From: Coniella vitis
Taxonomy: Eukaryota; Ascomycota; Sordariomycetes; Diaporthales; Schizoparmaceae
NCBI GenBank assembly: GCA_011317545.1
Contig: WUJK01000011.1
Location: 759,501 to 823,500 of the forward strand
Length of the DNA stretch: 64,000 nucleotides
Reading direction: 5' to 3'
Below the pieces are notes generated by a model. That model was not told the origin of the DNA, ran no database searches, and worked only from the letters and a program-made list of their open reading frames with translations. Made by a program: the position numbers and the translations under genes. Within the stretch, counting starts at the first letter, position 1. Every line of letters begins with the position of its first letter. Positions 32,917 through 43,651 of the stretch are shown here, one piece after another.

Positions 32917-35794
32917 CAATTCCCGTCGAAAATCGGCTTCTTTTTGCACATTTTTGTCGGTCGAAGCGCGAAATTTTGGCCATTTGACGCTCTCGTGAGC
33001 TCTGGACAGGGTCGGGCTTGGACACGGCACTGGCTCGCTTTTTGCTGAAGGGTGGGGGGGGGGGAAGCAGAGTTGTAAGCCAGAGCTGCTGGTCTTGTCT
33101 TGAATCTGGTGCTTCGTCAATCTGGCTTGTCACACACAGGCACAGAATGTGGACCAGACGACGTGTGACGACAAGCGGAGTGCGAGAGGGCATGAAAAGT
33201 GTCAAGGCGATGTCTACCGCAATATGTAAATGTGTGGGATGTCAGTCATGCATTCCTGGGATGACATTTCTCGTGTGCTTAGTTGCAAGAGGTTGGCAAG
33301 CGCTGGGTATCGAGTACGCATACAATGCGAGTAGGAGCACAAGCGCGAGCGAGAGCGCGAGCATTCACAGTACGAGTAAGGACACGACAGAGGTATATAT
33401 GAGCGTTGGATATGTTATTCATTCATGGTCGGCTCATCTGCCGTCGCCACGTACTATCTCCAAATGAAGAAGAGCTTACTGCACCTGATGCAAAACATGC
33501 TCTCAGCCAAATATCTTGGAACAGTGCTGGACACAGGAAATAGAGGGAAGACCGGCAGATTACCATAACGAAGAAGAAGGAGGGGTTGCAGCGCAAAACT
33601 CCTAACTGGAGAAACATTGAACAAAAGGACGCAAAAGCCAAGCTTGGCTCACAATCTGACGATGCTTCAATAGTGTTTGTTGCTCGCTTCCACTCCTAGA
33701 TTGCCCTACTCTCGGCATTATGAAGGGCTGATATCAACTACACATATTCTCAACTCCGCAGAACAAGTGGTGGACGGACACATCTGGCTGGCTCAGGAAG
33801 CATATCCCACTTTCAGCGGGAGAACTCGACACACCGCCAGGGGCCGCCGGTTTCTGACCATCTGAAAGGGGTAAACAACCAGTAAATCATCCCTGGCCCG
33901 TGAACGAATAGTAACCATCCAACTCAAAACTCGAGACTAGCTGCCGCATTAGTGGCACTCAGCCAGCCGTACGAGCAAGTCTCTCTCCCCTTTGAGAATG
34001 ATAGCAGCCGGGAAAGGCAGAGGTCATCGCGCCACAGTAAAGGGCGGAGGTGTGTATCATCCATTCTGACTTGATTTGATGTGGCGCCACGATATCACTT
34101 CCGGGTCACACGACAACCGCGCCATCGCTTCATCTTTACCCCCACCTGGCCGGTTTGAAAGCTTCGAGGTGTGGAGAGTGAATGGTGCAAGGCAGACGCG
34201 CAGTCGTATGGGAATTTTCCAGCGACAGTAACAAAAGGTCAGAATGGGGAAGGTTCGTCAATATTCGACTTTTCTTTCCTTCGCCTGAGAGCACAAAGGA
34301 GGGGAGCCAGCTTCCAGAGAGGATGACAGAAAAAGGTAGGCGATATGAGAGAGAGATGCAGACTGTGCAAAGCATTAATACGTGACCGACAGAGCTTATA
34401 ATATGAAATGATTAAGCTCAACGTCAAGTCGCTGGCTGTCGTCACAGCTTGTGCAGTTCTCCGCGCTGTTTGTCATATCTGCGCACATGTGTGCATCCAG
34501 TCTCTTCCAGCGGCAAGCCAAATATGATCGAACGGGCGGCGTCAAAACGCCCAGCTCTGTCCTCTTCTTCCTTTGATGAAGGGACAAGGAGGTCTTGATC
34601 CTCGCGATCTATTTGTACAAGGAGTATCTGGTTCAAGACGAGGACACTAGGAACTCTTTCTTCACTTTCAGACGAGCGTTATGTGAGAAATTCTTCAAGT
34701 GGGAGTCGGACGGAGCAGAAGAGGTGCTCGAAATAAAGACATCCGACTGCGAACCACTTCCAAATCTCTTGCCTGCGCTTCCAGTCTTCCAGTCAAGGAG
34801 CTCGACTAGGTGGACGGACGACCGATGGGTGGTGGTTTGGTGTCTCGACGCATACTGAGTTGAGCTAAGTTGGAATTGTCGAGGCTTGATTCGTTGGCAA
34901 ACAACTGAGCTAGCGGAGATAACGCAAATCTTTTTTGGTCATGCTCAACGCATATTCCGAGGCTTCTAATCCTGATGTTGAAGCCTTCTTGGAGGAATGC
35001 GGAACATGATGGTCACCGGTGATGGTTGGTTGGTCTCGAAGCTCAACGCAAAAGGGCGGGCTTGCAAAGAGGGCAACTGCACCCTGGATATGGATCGGCA
35101 AGCCCTTGGCTCCTTGAGGCGAAGCTGAGAACGGATTGTGAAGGTGAGTGGGCAGCTCCTCGATGGCTTGAGCGGTGGTGCGTGGGAGTCAAGCAGGGTG
35201 ACGGAAGTGTATCGAGGAGCTGCCGCCTGGCTCAAGCAGACACAGAGACTGTGCTGAGGAGCAGTGGGCATCTGAAGGGTTTTATATAGTTGACTTTTGT
35301 ATCCTTCATTGTCTCGCTTGCCTTGTTGATCTGATATGATACATTCTGCGTTCGGTTCTCCTGGATTCTGGTCCCTGTTGCAACTCTCACGGTAAAAGCA
35401 AGTGTGTTTCGGCACCGTGCGGGCGTTTCAGGAGTGCGCAAAGGCGACAATCTGAACGGCGCCACTATGCGACTCCGAAACGGGGTGTTGAGAAAGCGCT
35501 TGTGCATCCATTTAGTCAATCTTGACGAAATTGTTGTGGACAGATAAAGAATTCGATCCTGACGCCCGAGGGCTTGTCCTGGGCTCCGAGTTCCAAACTC
35601 TGGATTGAAAAAGCATACATACATACATACCCATGCATATAGACAAACTGAAAGGCATGAACTACGATAAGTGATGCATGGTGGCTCTCAGGTCTTTCAA
35701 TGATTGAGCCTCGAAATTACACAGTATTAAGCTATTAGCCTCCGTCGTCCACCCCGGGCATTTCAAGTCGAGATTATCCATTAGCCGCCTATTC
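32917..35794. other. 2.9 kb intergenic stretch, no gene supported
   Basis: Between tRNA-Lys and the 3' end of the photolyase gene. It contains a G run at 33055-33064, an alternating GCGAG-like stretch near 33340-33362, and a (CATA)n microsatellite at 35614-35630. Small frames on both strands are shadow-like and have no domain. The photolyase 3' UTR lies at its right edge. Confidence 0.55.
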
Positions 35795-37860
35795 TCACAT
35801 ATCAGCAGATATTCCCTTCTTGTACGCCTCGAGCGCCCTCTCGCGGCAACCCTTGTGCTCAACAATCGGCTTGGGGTATCCGCCTTTGCTCGCAATCGCG
35901 CCAGCGCCTCGACCATACGGATCGTGAATTGCCTTGCCCTTGATCTCCTTCAATTCGGGGATCCATTTGCGGATATAGTCGCCCTCTGCGTCGAACTTTT
36001 CGCTCTGAAGTAACGGGTTAAACACGCGAAAATACGGTTGAGGATCTACGCCCACCGAGGCCGCAAATCCCCATCCACCATTGTTCGAGGCAAAGTCGCC
36101 ATCAATCAAATTCTCCATGAAGAAGCGCTCGCCCATGCGCCAATCTATGAGGAGGTCTTTGGCGAGGAAGGAGGCCGTTATCATGCGGCAGCGGTTGTGC
36201 ATGTAGCCCAACTGTTGAACTTGACGCACTGTTTGTGTTTATAAGAAAAGATTTAATCGTTAGGAAGACGATCACTGAGCTGAGCACAGCTGATTCTGGA
36301 AAGGTTGGCAATAGGACAGTCACTTACTGGCGGCATCAACAATCGGGTAGCCGGTCTGACCTTTGGCCCAAGCGTTGAAATGCTCTTGATTATAAGACCA
36401 CTCAATGTTGGAGTATTCTGGCTTGAACGGTTTGTTCATACTGCGTCGCCGCTCCAGTTAGCTTTTGCAGAACCGTAGTCACTCCTGGGAAGGATGATGC
36501 GTAGACACCAAACTTACCATACATATGGCCAATTCACCAACACATGCTTGTAGAAATCGCGCCACGCCACCTCGCTGATCCACGTCTTGATCTCCTCACT
36601 GCCACCATCAAGCTTGCTGGTTGAGTTACCATCCCTCGCCGCTCTGATGCACGCCCTTGCGCTAATCGTGCCGCTGGCGAGATGCACAGACAAGGAAGAA
36701 GTGTTATTGTGCGCTGGGAAATTCCGCGTGGAGCCATACACGCCAATTTTCTCCACGACAAACTTGCGAAGCCGCCTGTGCGCTTCGTGCTCTCCAGCCG
36801 GCCAGAGGGCTTCATATCTTTCCCCATCTTCCTTTGATAACCTCTTACACTCTGGTGCCTCTGGGATCTTTGCACCAAACAACTTGCCAAACGTTTTGCG
36901 CGTCGACTCTGGATTTCTCGCAGGCGCGTCAAACTCCTCAAGCAGCTCCAAGTTCGCGTGGACGTGTGCAATCCAAGATCGGAACCAGGGAGAATACACG
37001 GCATACTGCTTGCCCGAGCCCGTGACCAGCTTGCCCGGTGGCACCACGCACGTATCGTGCACAACTTCGTATGCCACGGGTCGCTCTTTGTTTCGCGCAA
37101 AGTCGTTGACCATTTTGGCCTCGCGCCGCAGCTCATCAACCTCATACTCCATGTTCGCAAACAAATGCCTAGCGTCCCACTCCTCCATCAACTGCGCAAT
37201 CCTCGCTGGAATCTCCCTCCGTCGGTCCACAATTTCCACATGCAGCGGCACATTGCACTCATCCTCCAAGTCCTTTTGCAGCACTTTGAGTGTGCGCAGC
37301 ATAAAGTCCACACGGATCGGCGCCGTCAAGTGCGCCTCCCAGTCCTGCGGGCTGACAATGTACAGCGCAATAAGCGGCACGCCTGCCTCGCGTGCTCTGG
37401 CGGCTGCCAAAGACAAGGCATGGTTGTCGCGCGTGCGCAGGTCCATTTTGAACCAGTGCACGACGGCTTTGCCGATGGGGACCGTCTTGCGCGCTGCGGC
37501 CGTGTCCCGCATCGCGTCGCGGAGCTGCTCGATGGGGCGGGCGAGCGTGTTTGCGTTGTAGGCTGCTGCGCGAGCGTTGCTCATTTCGTGGGGGTAGAAT
37601 TTGCGGAGGACGATGCCGTGTTCTTCTGCGTCTTTGTAAAAGGGGTGGGGCTGCGTGATGGATGAAGATGATTGTGAGGACGACGAGGTCTTGATCTTTT
37701 TGGATGCGCTGCCGCTGCCGCTGCCGCCCCCGTTAAGGGACGGCGCTTTACGCTTGGATGACATGCGGGCGACTTGGGCCTTCATGATGTTTTTGTAGAG
37801 GGTGGCTTTTGATATATTCAACGAGGCCGAACGGAATAAAGTCATGTACGACGCGTACAT
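35795..37860 (-). CDS. phr1: CPD photolyase, class I (cryptochrome/photolyase family)
   Basis: Three exons, 37860-36518, 36440-36328 and 36228-35795, give 629 residues. The enzyme splits cyclobutane pyrimidine dimers using blue or near-UV light, with FAD and an antenna cofactor. The N-terminal antenna domain starts with AVVHWFKMDLRTRDNHAL. The FAD-binding half has WRDFYKHVLVNWPYV, GYPIVDAAMRQ, YMHNRCRMITASFLAKDLL and NNGGWGFAASVGVDPQPYF, all diagnostic of class I CPD photolyases rather than cryptochromes. The first 40 residues (MYASYMTLFRSASLNISK...) look like a mitochondrial presequence. Later in-frame Mets precede SSKRKAP and a KKIK cluster that would serve as nuclear signals, so two isoforms from alternative starts are possible. 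No acidic C-terminal extension of the cryptochrome type is present. Confidence 0.93.
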
Positions 37861-38075
37861 GAGTGCAAGTGTAAATCTGGGCAAAGGAGGTGGGTGAATG
37901 CTAATAGAGCAAGAGATGGAGAGCAGGAGATGGGAGAAGCAAAACGCCCGCTCTGTAAAAGGCCACGACGCGAACCTACCGTATGTGTACTTACTCTACT
38001 TTAGCTGAGCATTTTTGAACGATACCTACTCGTGGCTATGTGCAACTTGTGATTGCAGTCGCGCATACAATGTTT

Positions 38076-38126
38076 CGATCTTGATACCCTGCGTCATCCA
38101 TTGGATCGGGCCCTGCAGATCGGGCC
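38076..38126 (-). promoter_or_regulatory. Candidate light-responsive GATC repeats upstream of photolyase
   Basis: A direct repeat GATCGGGCC occurs at 38104-38112 and 38118-38126, with CGATC at 38076-38080. These lie 216-266 bases upstream of the photolyase ATG. White-collar complexes of fungi bind paired GATC-type motifs, and photolyase genes are classic light-induced targets. The match is by position and motif only. Confidence 0.35.
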
Positions 38127-38497
38127 GGGAAGCTTGCTACTTAGTATGGGAAACCCTGCGCTGGCAAAAGGCACAGCCAGACAAAGCAAGTTTGTGGCCT
38201 TGCACAGAAGCAGTGACCCCCGCTGTTGTAGTTAATCAGCTGTGTTATGGACGAATGAGCAGGCCGTCGTCAAACTCGTGCAGGACCTCCTCTCATTTGT
38301 GCAAGGTTTTATCGATACCAGAGCAGCTGCCAAATCTGTAGTCACCGTGGACGAGCAAACATGCCCATACAGCTGAAGAAGTTCCAGTGTTCACAATAAC
38401 AAGTGTACTTGAGGAAATTTAATAACAGGTGCTTATCAAATAAGCAACAAGCCACTTGGACCTCGAGCCTTGCTAGTTCGTGCAATCACACACACCA

Positions 38498-38932
38498 ATG
38501 GAGACAAATACCTTGGCAACGGAGCAATGTGTAAAGTGTCAGACCCGTATCTGTACCACGACGAGCGACTTGAACATCGCGGCTTTTTCAAGGACTGCTT
38601 TCAATCTGCGGCACGGAGGCTATCGAGGCAGCCCCAGAGTCCCCGGATATGGAGTGCTCCCGCGGGCGCATCCGAGCACCCTTCGCCAGCCGTTTGGGCA
38701 TATACGTCACAAAAGAGCGAAGACATCAAGACACAGACAGTCTGTGATAAAGCGAGTCGATGAATCTGCGGGTTCGAGTGACTGTGGATCGTTGGAACAA
38801 GGGTCACATGCGTGTTGGGTCTTGGAATCGATGCGCGACGCTGTAGAGGTTGGTTTCCTTGGCCGAGAAAAAGGGATGTCATTTCTTTTTTGGAAAGGTC
38901 TCAATACCGACAAGATGCGATTCCGTGTCTAA
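38498..38932 (+). CDS. Doubtful small open frame (144 codons)
   Basis: An ATG in good context (acaccaATGG) opens a 144-codon frame with a CxxC pair near the start (CVKC) and an Arg/His-rich middle (GHIRHKRAKTSRHRQS). There is no recognisable domain, no intron and no neighbour logic, and the antisense strand carries comparable open frames. I list it because a small basic protein cannot be excluded. It is more likely non-coding. Confidence 0.2.
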   Translation: METNTLATEQCVKCQTRICTTTSDLNIAAFSRTAFNLRHGGYRGSPRVPGYGVLPRAHPSTLRQPFGHIRHKRAKTSRHRQSVIKRVDESAGSSDCGSLEQGSHACWVLESMRDAVEVGFLGREKGMSFLFWKGLNTDKMRFRV

Positions 38933-39217
38933 CTCCATGAAGCATCGCCATGTTGGTGTCCCATGTTTCCCATGACCACCAGTCCAAGAGATGCCAGCCA
39001 AACAACTGCAAGCCCTGCATGCGATGGGGCGTCCATAATCAGCATGACTGCCATGTTGTTGCTATCAAGCGGCTCTCTGTTGCAAAGACTCGAGATCTCT
39101 CAGTAGTCCCTGTCTCTTTTGCGCCCATGGTGCCGCAATTGCATGTGGATGTACCTTTTTTTTCCATGCCCGTCCTCACTGCGCCATCACTAGCCCACCC
39201 GGTTGCATTTTTGCAGT

Positions 39218-39632
39218 TTATCGCTGAGCGGACCAGACGTTCTTGACGAGACCGTCACGCTGGGCCAGGCGGTTGAAGGCGTCGTCAGCCTCGCCCATGG
39301 CACGGACGAAACCGCAGAGGGCGTAGACGTGGTTCTCGCCGGGGACGGCGCGGCCGGACTCGTCAACCTTGGCGACGGAAATCTGGACGGAGGCGTGGTC
39401 CTTGGCCTTGATGATGCGGTTGGTGGCAGAGCACTTGCGGGGGACGTAGCTGTTGGTGAGAAAGGAAAAAGACAGGTGGAGTCAGCGAATTTGATGTCCG
39501 TTTTTTGCGCATCACGACGCATCAATGCAGCAACAGCAGTAGCAGCAGCAACAGCAACAGCCGCTGTTGAAGCCCATTGCAACCAAGAGAGGGCGCTTAC
39601 AGGTCCACAATCTCGCCACGGTCGTTTTCCAT
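39218..39632 (-). CDS. rps21: 40S ribosomal protein eS21
   Basis: Two exons, 39632-39601 and 39449-39218, give 87 residues, exactly the family length. The product is the small eS21 protein of the cytosolic 40S subunit, needed for late 18S rRNA maturation. The sequence [20 protein letters not shown] through [20 protein letters not shown] to [11 protein letters not shown] is near-identical to fungal eS21 throughout. The 151-base intron splits the codon for Leu11, a typical early position in ribosomal-protein genes. The intron contains a CAG/CAA-like microsatellite (about 39524-39565), seen as GCAGCAACAGCAG on the plus strand. The gene is divergent from SLX4 with 496 bases between start codons. 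Confidence 0.97.
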
Positions 39633-40128
39633 TTTGACGGCTGGGGGGTTTGGAATTGACTGAAGTCGGGTTTGGATGGGGTTTGCGAGTGGCAGGAAGT
39701 CGTCCAGTCGTAAGTGTCCGGGGGTATCGAATCGTCTCGGCGGGTTGTGATGGTGTTGGGGGTAGAATTTGACAGTACGACTGGATTTTTGTGTGAGGTG
39801 GTCCAAGCGTCTTCTGCTCCACTCTTTCAGCACGGTGGGGCTAGGTGGATGAGTCAGCAGACACTGCAAGCCAGAGATTCTGCTTGGACTGGGCAAAGGG
39901 GTACGTACTGCTGGGCTGATGCCGCTACAAGTCAGCTGAACTCGCGTTGAGTTGCCGCCCTTGTTGCGCCCGCCGAGCAGGACCAAATCCAACCGTCCCG
40001 CGCCCATGCTTCGATGCTACCGCGGCCAGTCTAGACGTTCGTCTCTGTTGGCTTCACGCTGCTCGAATTTGCTAAAATGCTTGCCCGGCAGCAAACACAT
40101 GTGCTCCAGTCAAACTGCATTTTGCACA
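39633..40128. promoter_or_regulatory. Shared divergent promoter of eS21 and SLX4
   Basis: This 496-base space must hold both promoters if the SLX4 start is at 40129. The frame of SLX4 is also open back to 39952, and upstream Mets exist (40009), so part of it may be coding. Those residues do not look like the conserved SLX4 start. No firm TATA or ribosomal-protein box was identified. Confidence 0.5.
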
Positions 40129-42948
40129 ATGCCAGAGTCCCCCGGGCAACCCCCCCGGCCATCTGCGTCTCCTGCGGTGCATGACCCTCTAGTGATGCTG
40201 TCTTCCTCGCCACTCCCCGAGGTTCACGATCTCTTTGTTAAAAGGCCGAGGGCTTCTGTGCTGCGCTCTGGCAGCGCTGCCGAGCCCATACCCCCACAGG
40301 CAAGCGCAACATTCATGAGCGCATCTGCCCACTTGCGAAGTGCTCGCGCAATGGGTGATGCTTCCACTGATCCAATCGACAAGCCCGAACCGCTAGTTAC
40401 GAAACAGAACAAGAAGACAACGACCACATCAACGAAACGAGCGAGAAGACCGGCTGAGAAAAAACAGCAACAAAAAGCAAAAACATCTGAACAAGTCGGT
40501 ACTACAGAGCCCATTGTTCTGCTGTCCTCGGATGGCGAATCTCCAGAAAGCGCCCAATCCCGGGGCTTGGTCGCAGCCGATGATGGAGGTCAGACAGATG
40601 ACGCGCCGATAGCCAAGGACCTGCGATACACGCCGTTAAAAGCGAGGCCCTGGAAAAAATACAAGATTCCTGACAGTCCATCTCTTGTGACAAACGCGGA
40701 AAAGGCTAGCAAAACTACTGCCGCATCTTCAAGTACACAGGAGTCGAAAGACGCCAATAACGAAGAGATAGCGAGCAAGCAGATACCAGAAGCAACAGAG
40801 ACGTTAGGACTGGCCAAATCCAAAGCAAAGCGATTGCGAGCGCCCTCACTCGAGCCTATCAACCTTGTAGCTGCAATTCCGAGGAGGCTCGACTGGACAC
40901 CTCCACGGCAATCACCTACTGCTGTGGTGAATACCGCGACTGGTGATCCCCATTCGAGTTTCGCTAGTACTAATCCTATTGATACCAATGTTTTCACAAC
41001 TCTGCGTGAAACCTATGAACACAAAGCGGATGATGAAAAGACTAGCTTACCACGGAAGCCTCAGACCAAGGTTTTGGGGAAAAGAAAGCTTGTTGAAATG
41101 ATTGCTATTCACCAGCATCCGGAACCAATAGAGACTGACAGGATAAACACTCCCATCAAGGAGAAAGCACAAAAGAAAAAGCCACGAACAATCACAGATT
41201 TGGCGGTAGCTCCATATATGGCTCAGGCTGCTGACTCTGCAGACGAAAGTCCTCGTGGTGGCTCATTGGTCAGTTATTTTCAAATTGAGGATGGTGGCAC
41301 GGATCTCCAAAAGCCTGCAACAGGCAGCAAAAAGGTCAAGAACGCCAAAGTAACCAAGAGCAAAAAGAAGGCTTCGCCCAAAAAGCCGGTTCTTTTGTCA
41401 CCAAGGACGGCCATGAAACAGTCGGCCGCTCAAGACTTTGTCTTTGGAACCTTCAGCCAATTGGCCCGGGAACAGTCACCGACGTTACTCAGAGACTTAC
41501 ACGAGGCATTGAAAGCCTCGGTGTTGACGGATGAGACGAGAGACGATCTCTTGTCCAGCCCCAAACATCTCTCCGATGCGACCAAGAGAGGTAAAGGCCT
41601 TTGGTCCGTAAGTGCGCGGGATGAATATGGTGAAATGGTCAATGTCGACGTCATTGACTTGGTTGGATCTCCAACGATATATCCCGAGGACAATTCCATT
41701 CTGGATCCATGGACACAGTTGACACAGCAATCTGCTGCTCTCGAGCCTGAACCTACGGATGGAACTTTAGGTTCCTCCATTGGGGAGTTTGGAAACAAGC
41801 CAGTTACTTCTAAGGAGCAGAAATGTTTAGTTGAATCTGGATTGCGTGCAGTCGCGACCCAACAAAAGACTAGTGCCAACACGACAGCCATAGTGTCACC
41901 AATTGCTTTAACGGATTCGTTTTCTCTGGTAAATGACTTGTCGGAGTACGAGATACCTCCGCCAAGCAATCAACAACAGAGTCTAGAAGGAAACAACCAG
42001 TCTCCCGCTATGGCTCATAACACGGGCCCACAAAAGCCACGACCAAAGTACGAATCTTTTACGGATGCCAGTCTTGCCAAGGAAGTTTCCAAATTCGGTT
42101 TCAAGGCTGTCAGGAAGCGGACTGCAATGATCTCGCTACTTGACCAGTGTTGGCGAAGCAAGAATCAACGACCTGGCCAAACTATTGCCTTCTCGACCAA
42201 TTCTGCACACACCAGCCCCGCGAAGCGCAAAGAAGCAGTGTCCAAGACGGCAACAGTCGCATCTGCCCACATAGCAAAGAAGCCGAGAGGAAGGTCCAAA
42301 AAGGTCCCGACCGTTACGGATGGGGCTGATGGCGAGGAGAACGCAATTCCCTCGCGGGGGTGCGCTGGGGAAAAGGCCGAAGCTCCCGCCACGCCCAAAA
42401 AGCGTCGGCAACCTCGAAAAGATGCCTCCGCTTTAGCAAAGTCACCCTCGTCTCTACAAATATCGCCCAAAACGAAGCCGAAGGCCAAATTGCGGGCTCG
42501 TAGTCCGCAACGAAAGAAGGCAGCTCAACCTGTTCTCGAAATCAAAGATTCAGACCTCGACAGCGATAGCGACTTGTCGTTGTCTGAACAACTACTCTTC
42601 TCACCTCCCAATCAGGATCTCTCCCTGCTGGTCGGCGACGACACAGAGCTCTCTGTTAACATTAGCACCTCGGACGAGCAATCTGCTCTTTTCGAGTTTA
42701 TCACCAAAGCAGTCACATCTGCGCCACGCACGACGGATCCGTTGCAGCCCTCGTGGCATGAAAAGATGCTGATGTATGATCCTATTGTGCTGGAGGACTT
42801 GGCGGCGTGGTTAAACTCAGGCCAGCTGACGCATGTGGGCCACGACGAGGAAGTGTCACCGCTTGAGGTCAAGAAGTGGTGTGAGTCAAGGAGTATTTGT
42901 TGTGTTTGGAAAGCGACATACCGTGGAAAGGAAAGGAAGCGGATTTGA
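40129..42948 (+). CDS. slx4: Structure-specific endonuclease subunit SLX4
   Basis: A single exon of 939 residues from the ATG at 40129, chosen because MPESPG...VMLSSSPLPEVHDLF resembles the short acidic/Ser motif that opens fungal SLX4 proteins. SLX4 is the scaffold that activates SLX1 to cut branched DNA such as Holliday junctions in the nucleus. Most of the protein is disordered and rich in Lys, Ser and Pro with basic patches (KKKASPKK, KKRRQPRK). Two conserved parts are visible: YESFTDASLAKEVSKFGFKA..RTAMISLLDQCW (about 635-675), a SAP-like helix pair, and the C-terminal SLX1-binding domain (about 875-939) with MLMYDPIVLEDLAAWLNSG and VKKWCESRSICCVWK..RGKERKRI. Its 3' end is convergent with the NUDIX gene. 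Confidence 0.85.
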   Translation: MPESPGQPPRPSASPAVHDPLVMLSSSPLPEVHDLFVKRPRASVLRSGSAAEPIPPQASATFMSASAHLRSARAMGDASTDPIDKPEPLVTKQNKKTTTTSTKRARRPAEKKQQQKAKTSEQVGTTEPIVLLSSDGESPESAQSRGLVAADDGGQTDDAPIAKDLRYTPLKARPWKKYKIPDSPSLVTNAEKASKTTAASSSTQESKDANNEEIASKQIPEATETLGLAKSKAKRLRAPSLEPINLVAAIPRRLDWTPPRQSPTAVVNTATGDPHSSFASTNPIDTNVFTTLRETYEHKADDEKTSLPRKPQTKVLGKRKLVEMIAIHQHPEPIETDRINTPIKEKAQKKKPRTITDLAVAPYMAQAADSADESPRGGSLVSYFQIEDGGTDLQKPATGSKKVKNAKVTKSKKKASPKKPVLLSPRTAMKQSAAQDFVFGTFSQLAREQSPTLLRDLHEALKASVLTDETRDDLLSSPKHLSDATKRGKGLWSVSARDEYGEMVNVDVIDLVGSPTIYPEDNSILDPWTQLTQQSAALEPEPTDGTLGSSIGEFGNKPVTSKEQKCLVESGLRAVATQQKTSANTTAIVSPIALTDSFSLVNDLSEYEIPPPSNQQQSLEGNNQSPAMAHNTGPQKPRPKYESFTDASLAKEVSKFGFKAVRKRTAMISLLDQCWRSKNQRPGQTIAFSTNSAHTSPAKRKEAVSKTATVASAHIAKKPRGRSKKVPTVTDGADGEENAIPSRGCAGEKAEAPATPKKRRQPRKDASALAKSPSSLQISPKTKPKAKLRARSPQRKKAAQPVLEIKDSDLDSDSDLSLSEQLLFSPPNQDLSLLVGDDTELSVNISTSDEQSALFEFITKAVTSAPRTTDPLQPSWHEKMLMYDPIVLEDLAAWLNSGQLTHVGHDEEVSPLEVKKWCESRSICCVWKATYRGKERKRI

Positions 42949-43179
42949 ACAGGTCTCGAGTGTTGCCAGTAGAGAACGGCTGTTCAGACAATGCATTGGG
43001 AAAGTGTTTGAATACTTTTGAGAAGATAGGCTATTCGTACTTATACAACCAATGAATAGAACGTTGCCTCAAATCACATATTTGCCTCGTCGCCTTTGGA
43101 CGACTTTATAGATCATCAACGCGATTGTCTGCGATTTAATGTGATTACCTAGAGAAATGGTTCTTGCCCATATGATCAA

Positions 43180-43612
43180 CTATATCTTGGCCTTCTCCGT
43201 GCCTTCCTTATACTCCCTCTCCTCCCGTAACACATCATCCCGGTCCCACACCTCCCCATCCCGCGGCCCTCCTTTGCCGAACTTCACAAGCACCACCCTA
43301 CCAAAATCGCCCCCAATGTTACTAATGCCTTTGAGCTCCGGCCCTGGCTTATCCAGCCCGAGAACCACTTTTTTATCACGAGCTCGCACGAAGAGCACTG
43401 TTGGACAAATGACTTTGTGCGTCCAGGGAATTGTTTCCGTAGAGTGGTTGGAGGTTTTGCTCGTATTCTCGGGGCTCTCTTGTGGTTGTTCTCCTCTTTT
43501 GCGTGGTAGGGAAGGAGGAGCGGCGGTGCCTCTAATGAAATCCAGTAATGCTTTACGCTGCGCTTCGTATCTGGTGCGTTGGTTTGCAGCCGGATCTCCA
43601 CCCTTCGATGTT

Positions 43613-43651
<39 letters not shown>

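Larger units (their letters stand above)
37861..39217. other. Intergenic between photolyase and eS21
   Basis: Holds the photolyase promoter and the 3' region of the ribosomal-protein gene. Apart from the GATC repeats and a weak small open frame at 38498-38932 nothing is recognised. The 3' end (39130-39217) is C/T-rich and should be the eS21 3' UTR. Confidence 0.5.

Noticed and set aside
38101..38170. Weak resemblance to the 3' half of 5S rRNA (tgctacttagtatgggaaacc)
   Set aside because: Only scattered matches, with no conserved 5' half and no Pol III terminator in place. The GATC repeat explains part of the similarity.
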